Below are positions 1-5,954 of a DNA stretch of 64,000 bases, in pieces. Numbering within the stretch: position 1 is the stretch's first letter; the number at the start of each line of letters is the position of its first letter. The notes beneath the pieces are model-generated. The model was given only the letters and a program-made list of their open reading frames with translations, did not search any database and was not told where the DNA came from. Origin of the DNA: Microcoleus sp. FACHB-831. GTDB taxonomy: Bacteria > Cyanobacteriota > Cyanobacteriia > Cyanobacteriales > FACHB-T130. Position numbers and translations under genes: made by a program. The DNA lies in NCBI RefSeq assembly GCF_014695585.1, contig NZ_JACJON010000029.1, positions 1 through 64,000 of the forward strand, written 5' to 3'.

Positions 1-177
1 CCCGATTTCTCACCAATTGAAAATTGTTGGTCGAAAGTCAAAAGTATACTACGTTCGCTCAGTCCCAGAAATTATCCAGATTTAGCCAAAGCAATTGAAG
101 AAGCTTTTAATAAAGTGTCTCTACAAGATATCCGTAACTGGTTTACTCACTCCTGTTACTGTACCTCACTAGAGTAG
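1..177 (+). CDS. IS630-type transposase, C-terminal fragment
   Basis: The open frame enters from the left edge and ends at 175-177. The peptide begins PDFSPIENCWSKVKS, the last conserved block of DDE transposases of the IS630/Tc1 type, in which the Glu of PIEN is the third catalytic acid. Only about 58 residues are visible, so whether the full element is intact cannot be judged. It marks the left side of the tRNA array as a site of mobile DNA. Confidence 0.8.
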   Translation, partial: PDFSPIENCWSKVKSILRSLSPRNYPDLAKAIEEAFNKVSLQDIRNWFTHSCYCTSLE

Positions 178-269
178 TAAACGCTATATTGGCATAGACG
201 CTGAGCAAAAGTAGATATTAGGTTTCCTGACGTCAACTAAATCTATGGTTATAGGCGATCGCACTTGAA

Positions 270-950
270 TTAGTTTTTCTGGCGTAGCCCTCTCTGAAAA
301 CGATCTGCTAAAATAACAGCCATGAGTGGTTGTGCGAATCCACCCAATAAGGGTATAGAACTTATAAGAGCTAGCGATATGAGCGTCGGGTCAATCTTTT
401 GGTTGAGGACTCCCAAAATAGCATTCTCTGCTGCTCTGCGCGTGTATAAGCGGCAAGTGACATTCGCATTCTTCATATACACATCGATCATATCTGACGC
501 ATTGTTGACAGAGATAAGCTCAATATAGACACGATCTCCTGGATTCAAAAGCTCAATATTTAAATCAAGAACACTATTTTCGCGTTTGGCCTCAATAATT
601 TCTCCAAAGCCAACCTCTGGTTGAGTCTTTAGAGTGTAACCGACTATTTTCGCGCCTTTGTCAAGGCGTATCCGTACTGGTTGGTTTCCGATAGCTTGAG
701 TACCGGAATTAAAGACTTCAAGGTTAAACAAGAATACCGAGTTTGCTCGTTCACCTGCATATGTGACCTCAAGATCGTTACGGATGGTGTCTGCAAATGA
801 AAGTAACGAAGATGCATCATTGACAATGCAATCCACACGCCTGATCTTGTTCGTCTTCTGCCAGATGAATACGGATACACTTGCCGTGACTATTGATCCA
901 GCAAGCGCACCAAGGATAGCAGCAACCGTAGGATTATCATACCAAGCCAT
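270..950 (-). CDS. hypothetical membrane-anchored protein
   Basis: I do not recognise this 226-residue protein. Residues 8-30 form a hydrophobic helix (AAILGALAGSIVTASVSVFIW), followed by a beta-rich soluble region that looks like an Ig-like or C2-like sandwich (LFNLEVFNSGTQAIGNQPV, LLNPGDRVYIELISV). A second hydrophobic stretch lies near residues 190-215. The layout fits a single-pass protein with a soluble sensor or adaptor domain. It lies between a transposase remnant and the end of the tRNA array, so it is probably accessory. No catalytic motif is evident. Confidence 0.5.
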   Translation of the reverse strand: MAWYDNPTVAAILGALAGSIVTASVSVFIWQKTNKIRRVDCIVNDASSLLSFADTIRNDLEVTYAGERANSVFLFNLEVFNSGTQAIGNQPVRIRLDKGAKIVGYTLKTQPEVGFGEIIEAKRENSVLDLNIELLNPGDRVYIELISVNNASDMIDVYMKNANVTCRLYTRRAAENAILGVLNQKIDPTLISLALISSIPLLGGFAQPLMAVILADRFQRGLRQKN

Positions 951-974
951 CCGCTCGTATCACTCCCTATTAAC

Positions 975-1193
975 TTAGCGGTCTAACTCTAGTTTAGACA
1001 CCTCATTCAACTTAGCCTCGGTCGCATCCAACCTAGCTTCAATAGCCGCTAGCCTATCTGATTCCCCTGTATCAGCTTAAATCCCTTGTGAAATGTACCT
1101 CAGCACCAGCCTATTGAGACTGGTGTTTTACTGTTTAGCTATCTCCTCCAGTTGCCTCTTTACTTCAGGGTCTAGCTTGATGCTGAGTGTCAT
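975..1193 (-). pseudogene. remnant of ribbon-helix-helix/coiled-coil gene
   Basis: A 21-codon frame from ATG 1193 to TAA 1128 reads MTLSIKLDPEVKRQLEEIAKQ less its last residues, the shape of a CopG-like ribbon-helix-helix start. After the stop, a second frame ending at 975 encodes the heptad-like piece DRLAAIEARLDATEAKL. The two pieces are out of phase. I read them as a decayed antitoxin-like or DNA-binding gene, but a genuine micro-ORF cannot be excluded. Confidence 0.35.
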
Positions 1194-1281
1194 CTTGGTT
1201 GCTATCTCAAAAGGAGACCCTTAGCGTAGCATCGCTTTCACTAATTTTGGTATTTTCAACAACCAAAATTTCATCAATCAG

Positions 1282-1353
1282 CCCACTGGGGAGGTACTGC
1301 CCCTCGTACAGCAATGTTGTAAGCATTGCACCTCGCTTTTCGGTCTCCAGTGG
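1282..1353 (-). tRNA. non-canonical tRNA-Val(TAC)-like gene
   Basis: It folds as a 72-nt cloverleaf. The acceptor CCACTGG/CCAGTGG is fully paired, the anticodon stem CAATG/CATTG is perfect, and the loop CTTACAA gives anticodon TAC. The T-loop is GGCAGTA instead of TTCRANN, and the D-loop GAAAAGCGA lacks the GG pair. The same two odd loops recur in the Ile(GAT)-like gene at 4710-4781. The T-stem has four pairs. It is the outermost member of the array. Confidence 0.55.
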
Positions 1354-1359
1354 AAATAA

Positions 1360-1430
1360 TGGGTGGTATAGGAGTTGAACCTATCTCTGCGGATTAAAAG
1401 CCCGCTGCACAGCCGATATGCCAACCACCC
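1360..1430 (-). tRNA. tRNA-Lys(TTT)
   Basis: This is a 71-nt cloverleaf with acceptor GGGTGGT/ACCACCC, discriminator A, a T-arm ATAGG-TTCAACT-CCTAT, and anticodon loop CTTTTAA giving TTT. The D-arm is GCAT/GTGC. CCA is not encoded. Confidence 0.85.
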
Positions 1431-1438
1431 TCAAATAA

Positions 1439-1513
1439 TCCGAGTGACAGGATTTGAACCTGCAACATAAAAGTCCCCAGACAGACGCGATCGCCAAACT
1501 GCGCCACACCCGG
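1439..1513 (-). tRNA. tRNA-Pro-like gene with a broken anticodon stem
   Basis: The acceptor CCGGGTG/CACTCGG, a Pro-type D-arm and the T-arm GCAGG-TTCAAAT-CCTGT are intact. The anticodon region reads TCTGT-CTGGGGA-CTTTT, so the 3' half of the anticodon stem no longer pairs with the 5' half. Anticodon GGG (Pro) is the best reading. It may be a pseudogene or rely on an unusual fold. Confidence 0.5.
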
Positions 1514-1599
1514 ATAAAAAGCTTGAGTTTGCAGGGACACGATATATCGTGCCCCTACGATGCAGTACTCCTGCTGCACCTAATTTGTGCAGAAAGAGT

Positions 1600-2805
1600 C
1601 TACTTCAGAATCTTGGAGACAACGCCAGCACCGATAGTGCGACTGCCTTCGCGAATGGCAAAGCGCATACCTTGCTCGATCGCGATCGCCTTGAATAACT
1701 CAACCGTCATCTTGACGCGATCGCCCGGTATCACCATGTCAGTTGCACTGCCATCTTCTGCCGTGAAAGATGCGATCGTACCCGAGATATCGCTTGTCCG
1801 CACGTAGAACTGAGGACGATAGCCTGGGAAAAATGAAGTTTTGCGACCTCCTTCTTTTTCCGTCAGGAAGTAAACCTCAGACTCAAACTGAGTGTGAGGT
1901 TTAATCGAACCGGGCGCAGCAATTACCATACCCCGCTCGACTTCATCTTTCTCGATACCCTGAAGCAACAAACCGGTAGTATTGTGAGAAATCCTGAGCG
2001 CGTCGATAACCGTTGTACTGCGAGTGTCTTTGAGTCCAACCAGTTCAAGCGTATCGCCAACCTTGACTCTACCGCCCTCGATCCTACCCGTCGCCATCGT
2101 ACCCCGACCTTTGATCCAGAAGACATCCTCCACTGCCATCAGGAAAGGCTTGTCCAGTTCCCGTTCTGGTGTGGGAATGTAGGAGTCTACAGCATCCATG
2201 AGTTCGTAGATGCGATCGACCCACTCATTCTGACCTCGCTGAGTCTTAGGTGCAGCCGTCATCTTCTCCAACGCTTGGAGTGCCGAACCTGCCACAATGG
2301 GAATCTCATCACCGGGGAAGTTGTAGGAACTCAGGAGATCGCGAATTTCCAGTTCCACTAACTCCACCAGTTCTTCATCGTCCACCATGTCTTTCTTATT
2401 TAAAAAGACAACGAGGTGAGGCACTCCAACCTGCCGTGCCAGCAGGATATGCTCCCGCGTCTGCGGCATTGGGCCATCAGCCGCCGACACCACCAAGATG
2501 GCACCATCCATTTGAGCAGCACCCGTAATCATATTTTTCACGTAATCAGCATGACCGGGGCAGTCTACGTGAGCATAGTGTCGAGCACTGGTTTCATACT
2601 CAACGTGAGCCGTATTAATCGTGATTCCCCATTGCCTTTCCTCTGGGGCTGCATCGATTTCATCGTACCCTTTAGCTGTTGCCTGACCCAGCGCTGCTAG
2701 AGTCATCGTAATTGCTGCCGTTAAAGTCGTTTTTCCGTGGTCAACGTGACCGATGGTGCCGATATTGACGTGGGGTTTAGTCCGCTCAAATATTGCGCGT
2801 GCCAT
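1600..2805 (-). CDS. tuf: divergent elongation factor Tu inside the tRNA array
   Basis: EF-Tu delivers aminoacyl-tRNA to the ribosome as a GTP complex. I start at ATG 2805 ([12 protein letters not shown]), giving 401 residues; the frame extends upstream over tRNA genes but lacks EF-Tu similarity there. GTPase motifs are intact: GHVDHGKTT (19-27), DCPGHADY (81-88, catalytic His85), NKKD (136-139), GSAL (173-176). Relative to normal cyanobacterial EF-Tu (about 409 residues) it lacks about 8 residues in domain II, just before GLLLQGI near residue 278. Sites that contact tRNA or the amino acid are altered: the switch-I Arg of EEKARGIT is Trp59, the residue after Phe229 is Trp230, the Arg of the IERG motif is Gly244, and the pocket Asn is Thr276. 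AGGAG lies about 17 nt upstream, which is far. It sits among tRNA genes on the same strand, so it is probably co-transcribed with them. It is likely an array-specific paralog; the housekeeping tuf is not in the window. Confidence 0.93.
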   Translation of the reverse strand: MARAIFERTKPHVNIGTIGHVDHGKTTLTAAITMTLAALGQATAKGYDEIDAAPEERQWGITINTAHVEYETSARHYAHVDCPGHADYVKNMITGAAQMDGAILVVSAADGPMPQTREHILLARQVGVPHLVVFLNKKDMVDDEELVELVELEIRDLLSSYNFPGDEIPIVAGSALQALEKMTAAPKTQRGQNEWVDRIYELMDAVDSYIPTPERELDKPFLMAVEDVFWIKGRGTMATGRIEGGRVKVGDTLELVGLKDTRSTTVIDALRISHNTTGLLLQGIEKDEVERGMVIAAPGSIKPHTQFESEVYFLTEKEGGRKTSFFPGYRPQFYVRTSDISGTIASFTAEDGSATDMVIPGDRVKMTVELFKAIAIEQGMRFAIREGSRTIGAGVVSKILK

Positions 2806-2850
2806 GCATTTGATACTTGATACTCCTTTTACTTTTACTTGGTGGAAACT

Positions 2851-2920
2851 TCCTCGACCTGAATTGGAACCAGGAACCCTGCGGTTAACAGGTGAGAAAT
2901 CTGGCGTTGAGCGATCGAGG
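2851..2920 (-). tRNA. degenerate tRNA-like sequence (Asn-derived?)
   Basis: The ends pair (CCTCGA with TCGAGG) and a T-arm CCTGG-TTCCAAT-TCAGG is visible. The centre reads CCTGTTAACCGCAGG, which could give an Asn GTT loop but with poor stem pairing, or a shifted 4-bp stem. The D-arm is not recognisable. It is probably a decayed tRNA lying 46 bases upstream of the EF-Tu start. Confidence 0.35.
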
Positions 2921-2925
2921 AATAA

Positions 2926-3018
2926 CCCCTTACCCAAGAGTCGTTCGCGAAGCGTTCTCCGAAGGAGTACTTGGTCGCCGTCCTTAGGAGGGACAGGTCT
3001 CCATCCCGCAGGTAAGGG
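2926..3018 (-). tRNA. tRNA-Arg(CCT) with a 24-nt insertion in the T-loop
   Basis: The acceptor CCCTTAC/GTAAGGG, D-arm CTGC...GGAG, anticodon arm TGTCC-CTCCTAA-GGACG (anticodon CCT) and T-stem CCAAG/CTTGG match the sister tRNA-Arg(CCG) at 3191-3259. The T-loop is 31 nt instead of 7. The extra 24 nt form two mini-hairpins (CTCC-TTC-GGAG and CGC-TTC-GCG) and resemble the small dispersed repeats of cyanobacteria. Without that insert it would be a normal-looking member of the array. Confidence 0.6.
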
Positions 3019-3026
3019 AAGGATTA

Positions 3027-3103
3027 ACCCGTGCAAGTTTGTAAAGCATTAGGTTTAGTCGGTTAACAGCCGAGTATGTATGCTTTACCTGTTAGGGCAC
3101 GGG
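3027..3103 (-). tRNA. tRNA-Asn(GTT)-like gene with a degenerate T-arm
   Basis: The acceptor CCCGTGC/GCACGGG is perfect and the anticodon arm TCGG-CTGTTAA-CCGA gives GTT. The segment where a T-arm should be has no GTTC motif and no clear stem. It is probably a pseudo-tRNA or an extreme variant. It lies 8 nt from the next tRNA-Asn. Confidence 0.4.
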
Positions 3104-3110
3104 TGAGAAT

Positions 3111-3186
3111 TGGCTCCGGGAGTAGGACTTGAACCTACAACGACGCGGTTAACAGCCGCGAACTCTGCCAATTGAGCTATCCCGGA
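3111..3186 (-). tRNA. tRNA-Asn(GTT)
   Basis: A canonical cloverleaf: acceptor TCCGGGA/TCCCGGA, D-arm GCTC...GAGT, anticodon arm CGCGG-CTGTTAA-CCGCG, and T-arm GTAGG-TTCAAGT-CCTAC. The discriminator is G and CCA is encoded at 3113-3111. It is the most canonical Asn tRNA of the array. Confidence 0.93.
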
Positions 3187-3190
3187 ATAA

Positions 3191-3259
3191 CCCCTCGCCC
3201 AAGAGTCGAACTTGGTCACCAGCCTTCGGAGGGCTAGGTCTGCATCCCGCAGGCAAGGG
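3191..3259 (-). tRNA. tRNA-Arg(CCG) with a mini D-loop
   Basis: A 69-nt gene with acceptor CCCTTGC/GCGAGGG, discriminator G, anticodon arm TAGCC-CTCCGAA-GGCTG (anticodon CCG) and T-arm CCAAG-TTCGACT-CTTGG. The D-arm is CTGC-GGGAT-GCAG, a four-pair stem with only a 5-nt loop. It is the parent type of the insertion-bearing tRNA-Arg(CCT). Confidence 0.75.
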
Positions 3260-3538
3260 AAAAAAGTAATTTCAAATTTCAGATTGAAGTTGCAGATTTA
3301 AAAATTGAAATTAATTGTAAAAACTGAATCAGTTCTAATTTGAGAGGTTTTATATTCATGGCTTCTACAAATCCCAGCTTTTTTCATTTTGTAAGGTACG
3401 CGATCGCATATTTGTTGCGCTAACGTTACCAATCAACCGCCGCTACTAACCTCAAATACCTAATAGATAACCTTTCGGTGCTCGGGTGCATTGGGGTTGT
3501 TATGCTGTTCGACCGGGTAGCATTTTTTTACTCATAAC
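3260..3538. other. intergenic spacer inside the array
   Basis: This 279-base AT-rich spacer separates tRNA-Arg(CCG) from the HEPN-like gene. I see no tRNA fold or clear ORF. A GC-rich bit near 3479-3510 may be a decayed tRNA end, but it does not fold. Confidence 0.4.
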
Positions 3539-4498
3539 TCACATCTTTCGTAGATTTAGAAACTTCCAAGTCGCTGTCTGACCAAGTTTGCTAACTTCTG
3601 ATCTGATCCTTGCCTGAACAATATCGCCTTCTTTGATGCCTTCCTTTTCTAAAAGTCGCTTATCTTCTTCTTCCAAATCCACATTGACTTGTAAGCTATT
3701 GCTTACATCTTCAAGCGTAATTTCTGGAGGCTCAATGTCCAAATCAACTTCCAACACTGTATAAAATCCTGAAAACACAACTATTTTCGTGTTTGGATGG
3801 AAAGCCGTAGGCATTCCAAGAAGAATTGAAGAAGCATTTCTAAGCTTCAAGTTCACATCTTCAGAGTTTTTAACGGACTCATAATTCTCCGACACAGACT
3901 GCTTTGTTGCTTCGTCTACGACTTTCAGAAAACGATCAAACGTCATCTCCGGTGTTGGTGGAAGTTCACCAATCAGATCGCTGACTATTTTCTTAAATTC
4001 ATTCAATACCTGTATTGCATCACTCTTTAACTCATTATTATCCTTTTGTTTGAAGTCTTGATTGTAATGTAGACAGTCATTTCTAATTTTTCGTATTACA
4101 TCAAGACTGCCGTGAATGGTTTCTGTAATAAGACCTTCATTTTTTAGGGTGTTGATTCTTCTATACTGACTTTCAGTAACTAGCTTTTCCCGCCCCAAAT
4201 TGGTAGCTAAAAACTTTGTGAAATCTTCAGCCGAGATTCCTGTGAGAGCAATACAGCCAGTGTAAAACCCAAATTCAAATAAATTTTCCGCCTCTTTCAA
4301 AAGTTTTATAAAATCGCTGACAGATGCTAAATATAAAATATCTTCAATTAACCATTTTCTTTCAATAATCTCATCAAGATTATTATCGAACCATTCTTTA
4401 ATAATATCTCTGTATGCTGCTTTATCTCTCTCGATATATACCTTTCTTTGGCTTCCATCTATTAAAGAATAATTATATTTATTAAAGTCAATATACAT
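3539..4498 (-). CDS. HEPN-motif (DUF4145-like) protein within the tRNA array
   Basis: A 319-residue soluble protein. An all-helical region at about 60-190 contains IRKIRNDCLHYNQDF, in which Arg139 and His144 form an Rx4H motif like that of HEPN/DUF4145 domains. HEPN domains are often RNases in defence, toxin-antitoxin and RNA-surveillance systems. The C-terminal part (about 220-319) is acidic and beta-rich, without a motif I know. Base composition is AT-rich compared with the flanking core genes, which suggests transfer. It lies on the tRNA strand between Arg(CCG) and Ile(GAT)-like, so it could be co-transcribed. The HEPN assignment rests on the motif and its helical setting only. Confidence 0.55.
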   Translation of the reverse strand: MYIDFNKYNYSLIDGSQRKVYIERDKAAYRDIIKEWFDNNLDEIIERKWLIEDILYLASVSDFIKLLKEAENLFEFGFYTGCIALTGISAEDFTKFLATNLGREKLVTESQYRRINTLKNEGLITETIHGSLDVIRKIRNDCLHYNQDFKQKDNNELKSDAIQVLNEFKKIVSDLIGELPPTPEMTFDRFLKVVDEATKQSVSENYESVKNSEDVNLKLRNASSILLGMPTAFHPNTKIVVFSGFYTVLEVDLDIEPPEITLEDVSNSLQVNVDLEEEDKRLLEKEGIKEGDIVQARIRSEVSKLGQTATWKFLNLRKM

Positions 4499-4709
4499 AA
4501 TTCTACAGATAGCTTTTCGGTAAATTGATTTCCCTATACTAGCAGATAGTCTCCAAGCAATGCCTTCACCAGCAACCTAGAGCAACAAAGCTATTAATTG
4601 TGTCGCAGTTGCGGTTGAACTCTCCTATTGGTAATATTATCCCGCACTGCCGGTCTAAGGCACTCAAGTCTAGAAATACTACCGCATAAAGCGGTCTGCT
4701 TATGAGCAA

Positions 4710-4781
4710 TCCACCGGGGAGGTACTGCCCCTCCTACCTCTGCGTTATCAGCACGGTGCCTCGCTTCTCGGCCTCCGGTGG
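4710..4781 (-). tRNA. non-canonical tRNA-Ile(GAT)-like gene
   Basis: A 72-nt cloverleaf with acceptor CCACCGG/CCGGTGG, D-arm GCC/GGC with loop GAGAAGCGA, and anticodon loop CTGATAA (anticodon GAT). The T-stem GGAGG/CCTCC carries the loop GGCAGTA, identical to the loop of the gene at 1282-1353. The anticodon stem has one C-A mismatch. It is the only Ile(GAT) candidate in the array. Discriminator A. Confidence 0.55.
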
Positions 4782-4785
4782 AAAA

Positions 4786-4871
4786 CCGAAGATGAAGGAA
4801 TCGAACCTTTACAGGTATTACCTGTACCCCAGCTTTCGAGACTGGTTGCCATCCATTTAGCAGCATCTTCC
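4786..4871 (-). tRNA. tRNA-Ser(CGA)
   Basis: A class II tRNA with a long variable arm (TACAGGTAATACCTGTA). Anticodon arm CCAGT-CTCGAAA-GCTGG gives CGA. T-arm AAGG-TTCGATT-CCTT. The exact acceptor register is uncertain by one base because GAAGATG/CATCTTC pairs better than the register starting one base earlier. Confidence 0.8.
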
Positions 4872-4914
4872 TTAAAGCACACCAAATAACTATTGCCGTC
4901 TAGGAGTGCAAGCT

Positions 4915-5003
4915 TGGAGGAAGGTGGAAGAATCGAACTCCTACGGTTATTAGCCGTACCACGGTGTTCAAGACCGCTTGCCGTCCACTCGGCGGCACCT
5001 TCC
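4915..5003 (-). tRNA. tRNA-Ser(TGA)
   Basis: Class II cloverleaf: acceptor GGAAGGT/ACCTTCC, long variable arm, anticodon arm GCGGT-CTTGAAC-ACCGT (TGA). CCA is encoded at 4917-4915. Discriminator T is unusual for Ser, which normally has G73. Confidence 0.87.
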
Positions 5004-5008
5004 TTGAG

Positions 5009-5083
5009 GGTGTCTGACGGGACTCAAACCCGTTACGGCTTGCCTCACAAGCAAGTGCCGCGATCGCTTTGGCTTCAGACACC
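5009..5083 (-). tRNA. tRNA-His(GTG)
   Basis: The acceptor GTGTCTG/CAGACAC carries the extra 5' G-1 opposite C73, the hallmark of tRNA-His. Anticodon arm CTTGC-TTGTGAG-GCAAG gives GTG. T-arm ACGGG-TTTGAGT-CCCGT. A HIP1 octamer falls in the D-loop. Confidence 0.9.
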
Positions 5084-5087
5084 ATAG

Positions 5088-5160
5088 TGGAGTCAAGGGG
5101 ACTCGAACCCCTCACATCCTGCGTGCAAAGCAGGCGCTCTACCAAATGAGCTATGACCCC
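5088..5160 (-). tRNA. tRNA-Ala(TGC), copy 1
   Basis: Canonical cloverleaf: acceptor GGGGTCA/TGACTCC with the G3-T70 wobble pair that identifies tRNA-Ala, discriminator A, anticodon arm CCTGC-TTTGCAC-GCAGG (TGC). Confidence 0.93.
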
Positions 5161-5167
5161 GTAAAGG

Positions 5168-5240
5168 TGGATCTGGTGGGGGTCGAACCCACAGCCTCTT
5201 CTTTGCAAGAGAAGCGTTCTCCCATTGGAACTACAGACCC
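5168..5240 (-). tRNA. tRNA-Ala(TGC), copy 2
   Basis: Acceptor GGGTCTG/CAGATCC keeps the G3-T70 Ala identity pair. Anticodon arm CTTCT-CTTGCAA-AGAAG gives TGC. Its sequence differs from copy 1 in nearly every stem, so it is not a recent duplicate. Confidence 0.92.
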
Positions 5241-5247
5241 ATTTAGG

Positions 5248-5321
5248 CAGGAGTGGTAGGACTTAAACCCACATCATCCGAGGTAGAAGCTCGGCGCTCT
5301 ATTCCCTTGAGCTACACTCCC
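5248..5321 (-). tRNA. tRNA-Arg(TCT)
   Basis: Acceptor GGGAGTG/CACTCCT, discriminator G, anticodon arm CCGAG-CTTCTAC-CTCGG (TCT), T-arm GTGGG-TTTAAGT-CCTAC. CCA is not encoded. Confidence 0.9.
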
Positions 5322-5326
5322 ATGAT

Positions 5327-5402
5327 TGGTAGTCCTGACAGGGCTTGAACCTGTGACATCCTCTTTGTAAGAGAGGCGCTCTCCCGACTGAGCTACAGAA
5401 CT
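5327..5402 (-). tRNA. tRNA-Val(TAC)
   Basis: Canonical cloverleaf with acceptor AGTTCTG/CAGGACT, anticodon arm CCTCT-CTTACAA-AGAGG (TAC), and T-arm ACAGG-TTCAAGC-CCTGT. CCA is encoded at 5329-5327. It decodes like the non-canonical Val gene at 1282-1353 but is unrelated in sequence. Confidence 0.92.
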
Positions 5403-5405
5403 AAA

Positions 5406-5477
5406 AGCGGATGATGGGACTCGAACCCATGCGCTAAGTATGGCGAACTCAGATGCTAGCCACTACATCACACCCGC
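5406..5477 (-). tRNA. tRNA-Gly(GCC) with C33
   Basis: Acceptor GCGGGTG/CATCCGC, discriminator T, T-arm ATGGG-TTCGAGT-CCCAT. The best anticodon arm is TGAGT-TCGCCAT-ACTTA, giving GCC with C instead of the near-universal T at position 33. Confidence 0.8.
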
Positions 5478-5488
5478 ATATCTGAAAG

Positions 5489-5560
5489 AGCGGATAACAG
5501 GACTCGAACCCGTATCATAAGCTTGGAAGGCTATTGTGCTAGCCATTGCACCATATCCGC
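5489..5560 (-). tRNA. tRNA-Gly(TCC)
   Basis: Acceptor GCGGATA/TATCCGC, discriminator T, loop CTTCCAA giving TCC. The anticodon stem has only three good pairs (AGC/GCT), so it is weaker than usual. Confidence 0.87.
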
Positions 5561-5565
5561 TTGAG

Positions 5566-5636
5566 AGCAGGTGGCGAGATTTGCACTCGCAAGAAGGCTT
5601 TACAAGAGCCTCATGTTGCTGTTACATCACACCTGC
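5566..5636 (-). tRNA. tRNA-Thr(TGT)
   Basis: Acceptor GCAGGTG/CACCTGC, anticodon arm AGGCT-CTTGTAA-AGCCT (TGT). The T-loop is TGCAAAT, so the pseudouridine-55 position is G instead of T. Confidence 0.88.
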
Positions 5637-5647
5637 ATTATTCAAAG

Positions 5648-5719
5648 AGCAGACGGCGGGGGTTGAACCCACATCAAGGACTTACCATGCCCTTATGTTT
5701 CCGGTTACACCACATCTGC
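5648..5719 (-). tRNA. tRNA-Thr(GGT)
   Basis: Acceptor GCAGATG/CGTCTGC, anticodon arm AGGGC-ATGGTAA-GTCCT (GGT), T-arm GTGGG-TTCAACC-CCCGC with a weak pair, discriminator T. Confidence 0.87.
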
Positions 5720-5723
5720 TTGA

Positions 5724-5795
5724 AGCAGGCGGCGAGAGTCGAACTCGCATCAGAAGATTACGAAACTCCTATGCTTGCCATTGCACCACGCCTGC
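5724..5795 (-). tRNA. tRNA-Thr(CGT)
   Basis: Acceptor GCAGGCG/CGCCTGC, anticodon arm GGAGT-TTCGTAA-TCTTC (CGT, with a T-T at the base of the loop), T-arm GCGAG-TTCGACT-CTCGC. With its neighbours it gives a full Thr set. Confidence 0.87.
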
Positions 5796-5799
5796 AATT

Positions 5800-5877
5800 T
5801 GGTGGCGGGGGCAGGAGTCGAACCTGCTGATAAGAGGCTTATGAGACCTCCAAGCCTACCCTGGCTACTTCACCCGC
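5800..5877 (-). tRNA. tRNA-Met(CAT), copy 1
   Basis: Anticodon arm GAGGT-CTCATAA-GCCTC gives CAT and T-arm GCAGG-TTCGACT-CCTGC is perfect. CCA is encoded at 5802-5800. The acceptor needs a one-base bulge (GCGGG with CCCGC, one extra C on the 3' side). The initiator hallmark of three G-C pairs in the anticodon stem is missing, so it is an elongator or a CAT-Ile precursor. Confidence 0.82.
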
Positions 5878-5954
5878 ATCGCACCAATACCCTTAACTGG
5901 ACTGGAAAATCAAAAATTATGACTATAATCTTTTTATCGCAATACCTCACAGTT

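Noticed and set aside
1894-2700. Plus-strand open frames opposite EF-Tu
   Set aside because: They mirror the codon bias of EF-Tu, have no ribosome-binding sites and carry no known domain.
2806-3036. N-terminal extension of the EF-Tu frame to 3036
   Set aside because: The extension translates through the tRNA-Arg(CCT) gene and a decayed tRNA and has no EF-Tu similarity. The family start [12 protein letters not shown] is at 2805.
5800-5877. Initiator tRNA-Met
   Set aside because: The anticodon stem lacks three consecutive G-C pairs and the acceptor end does not have the unpaired first base of initiators. Elongator Met or Ile2 is more likely.
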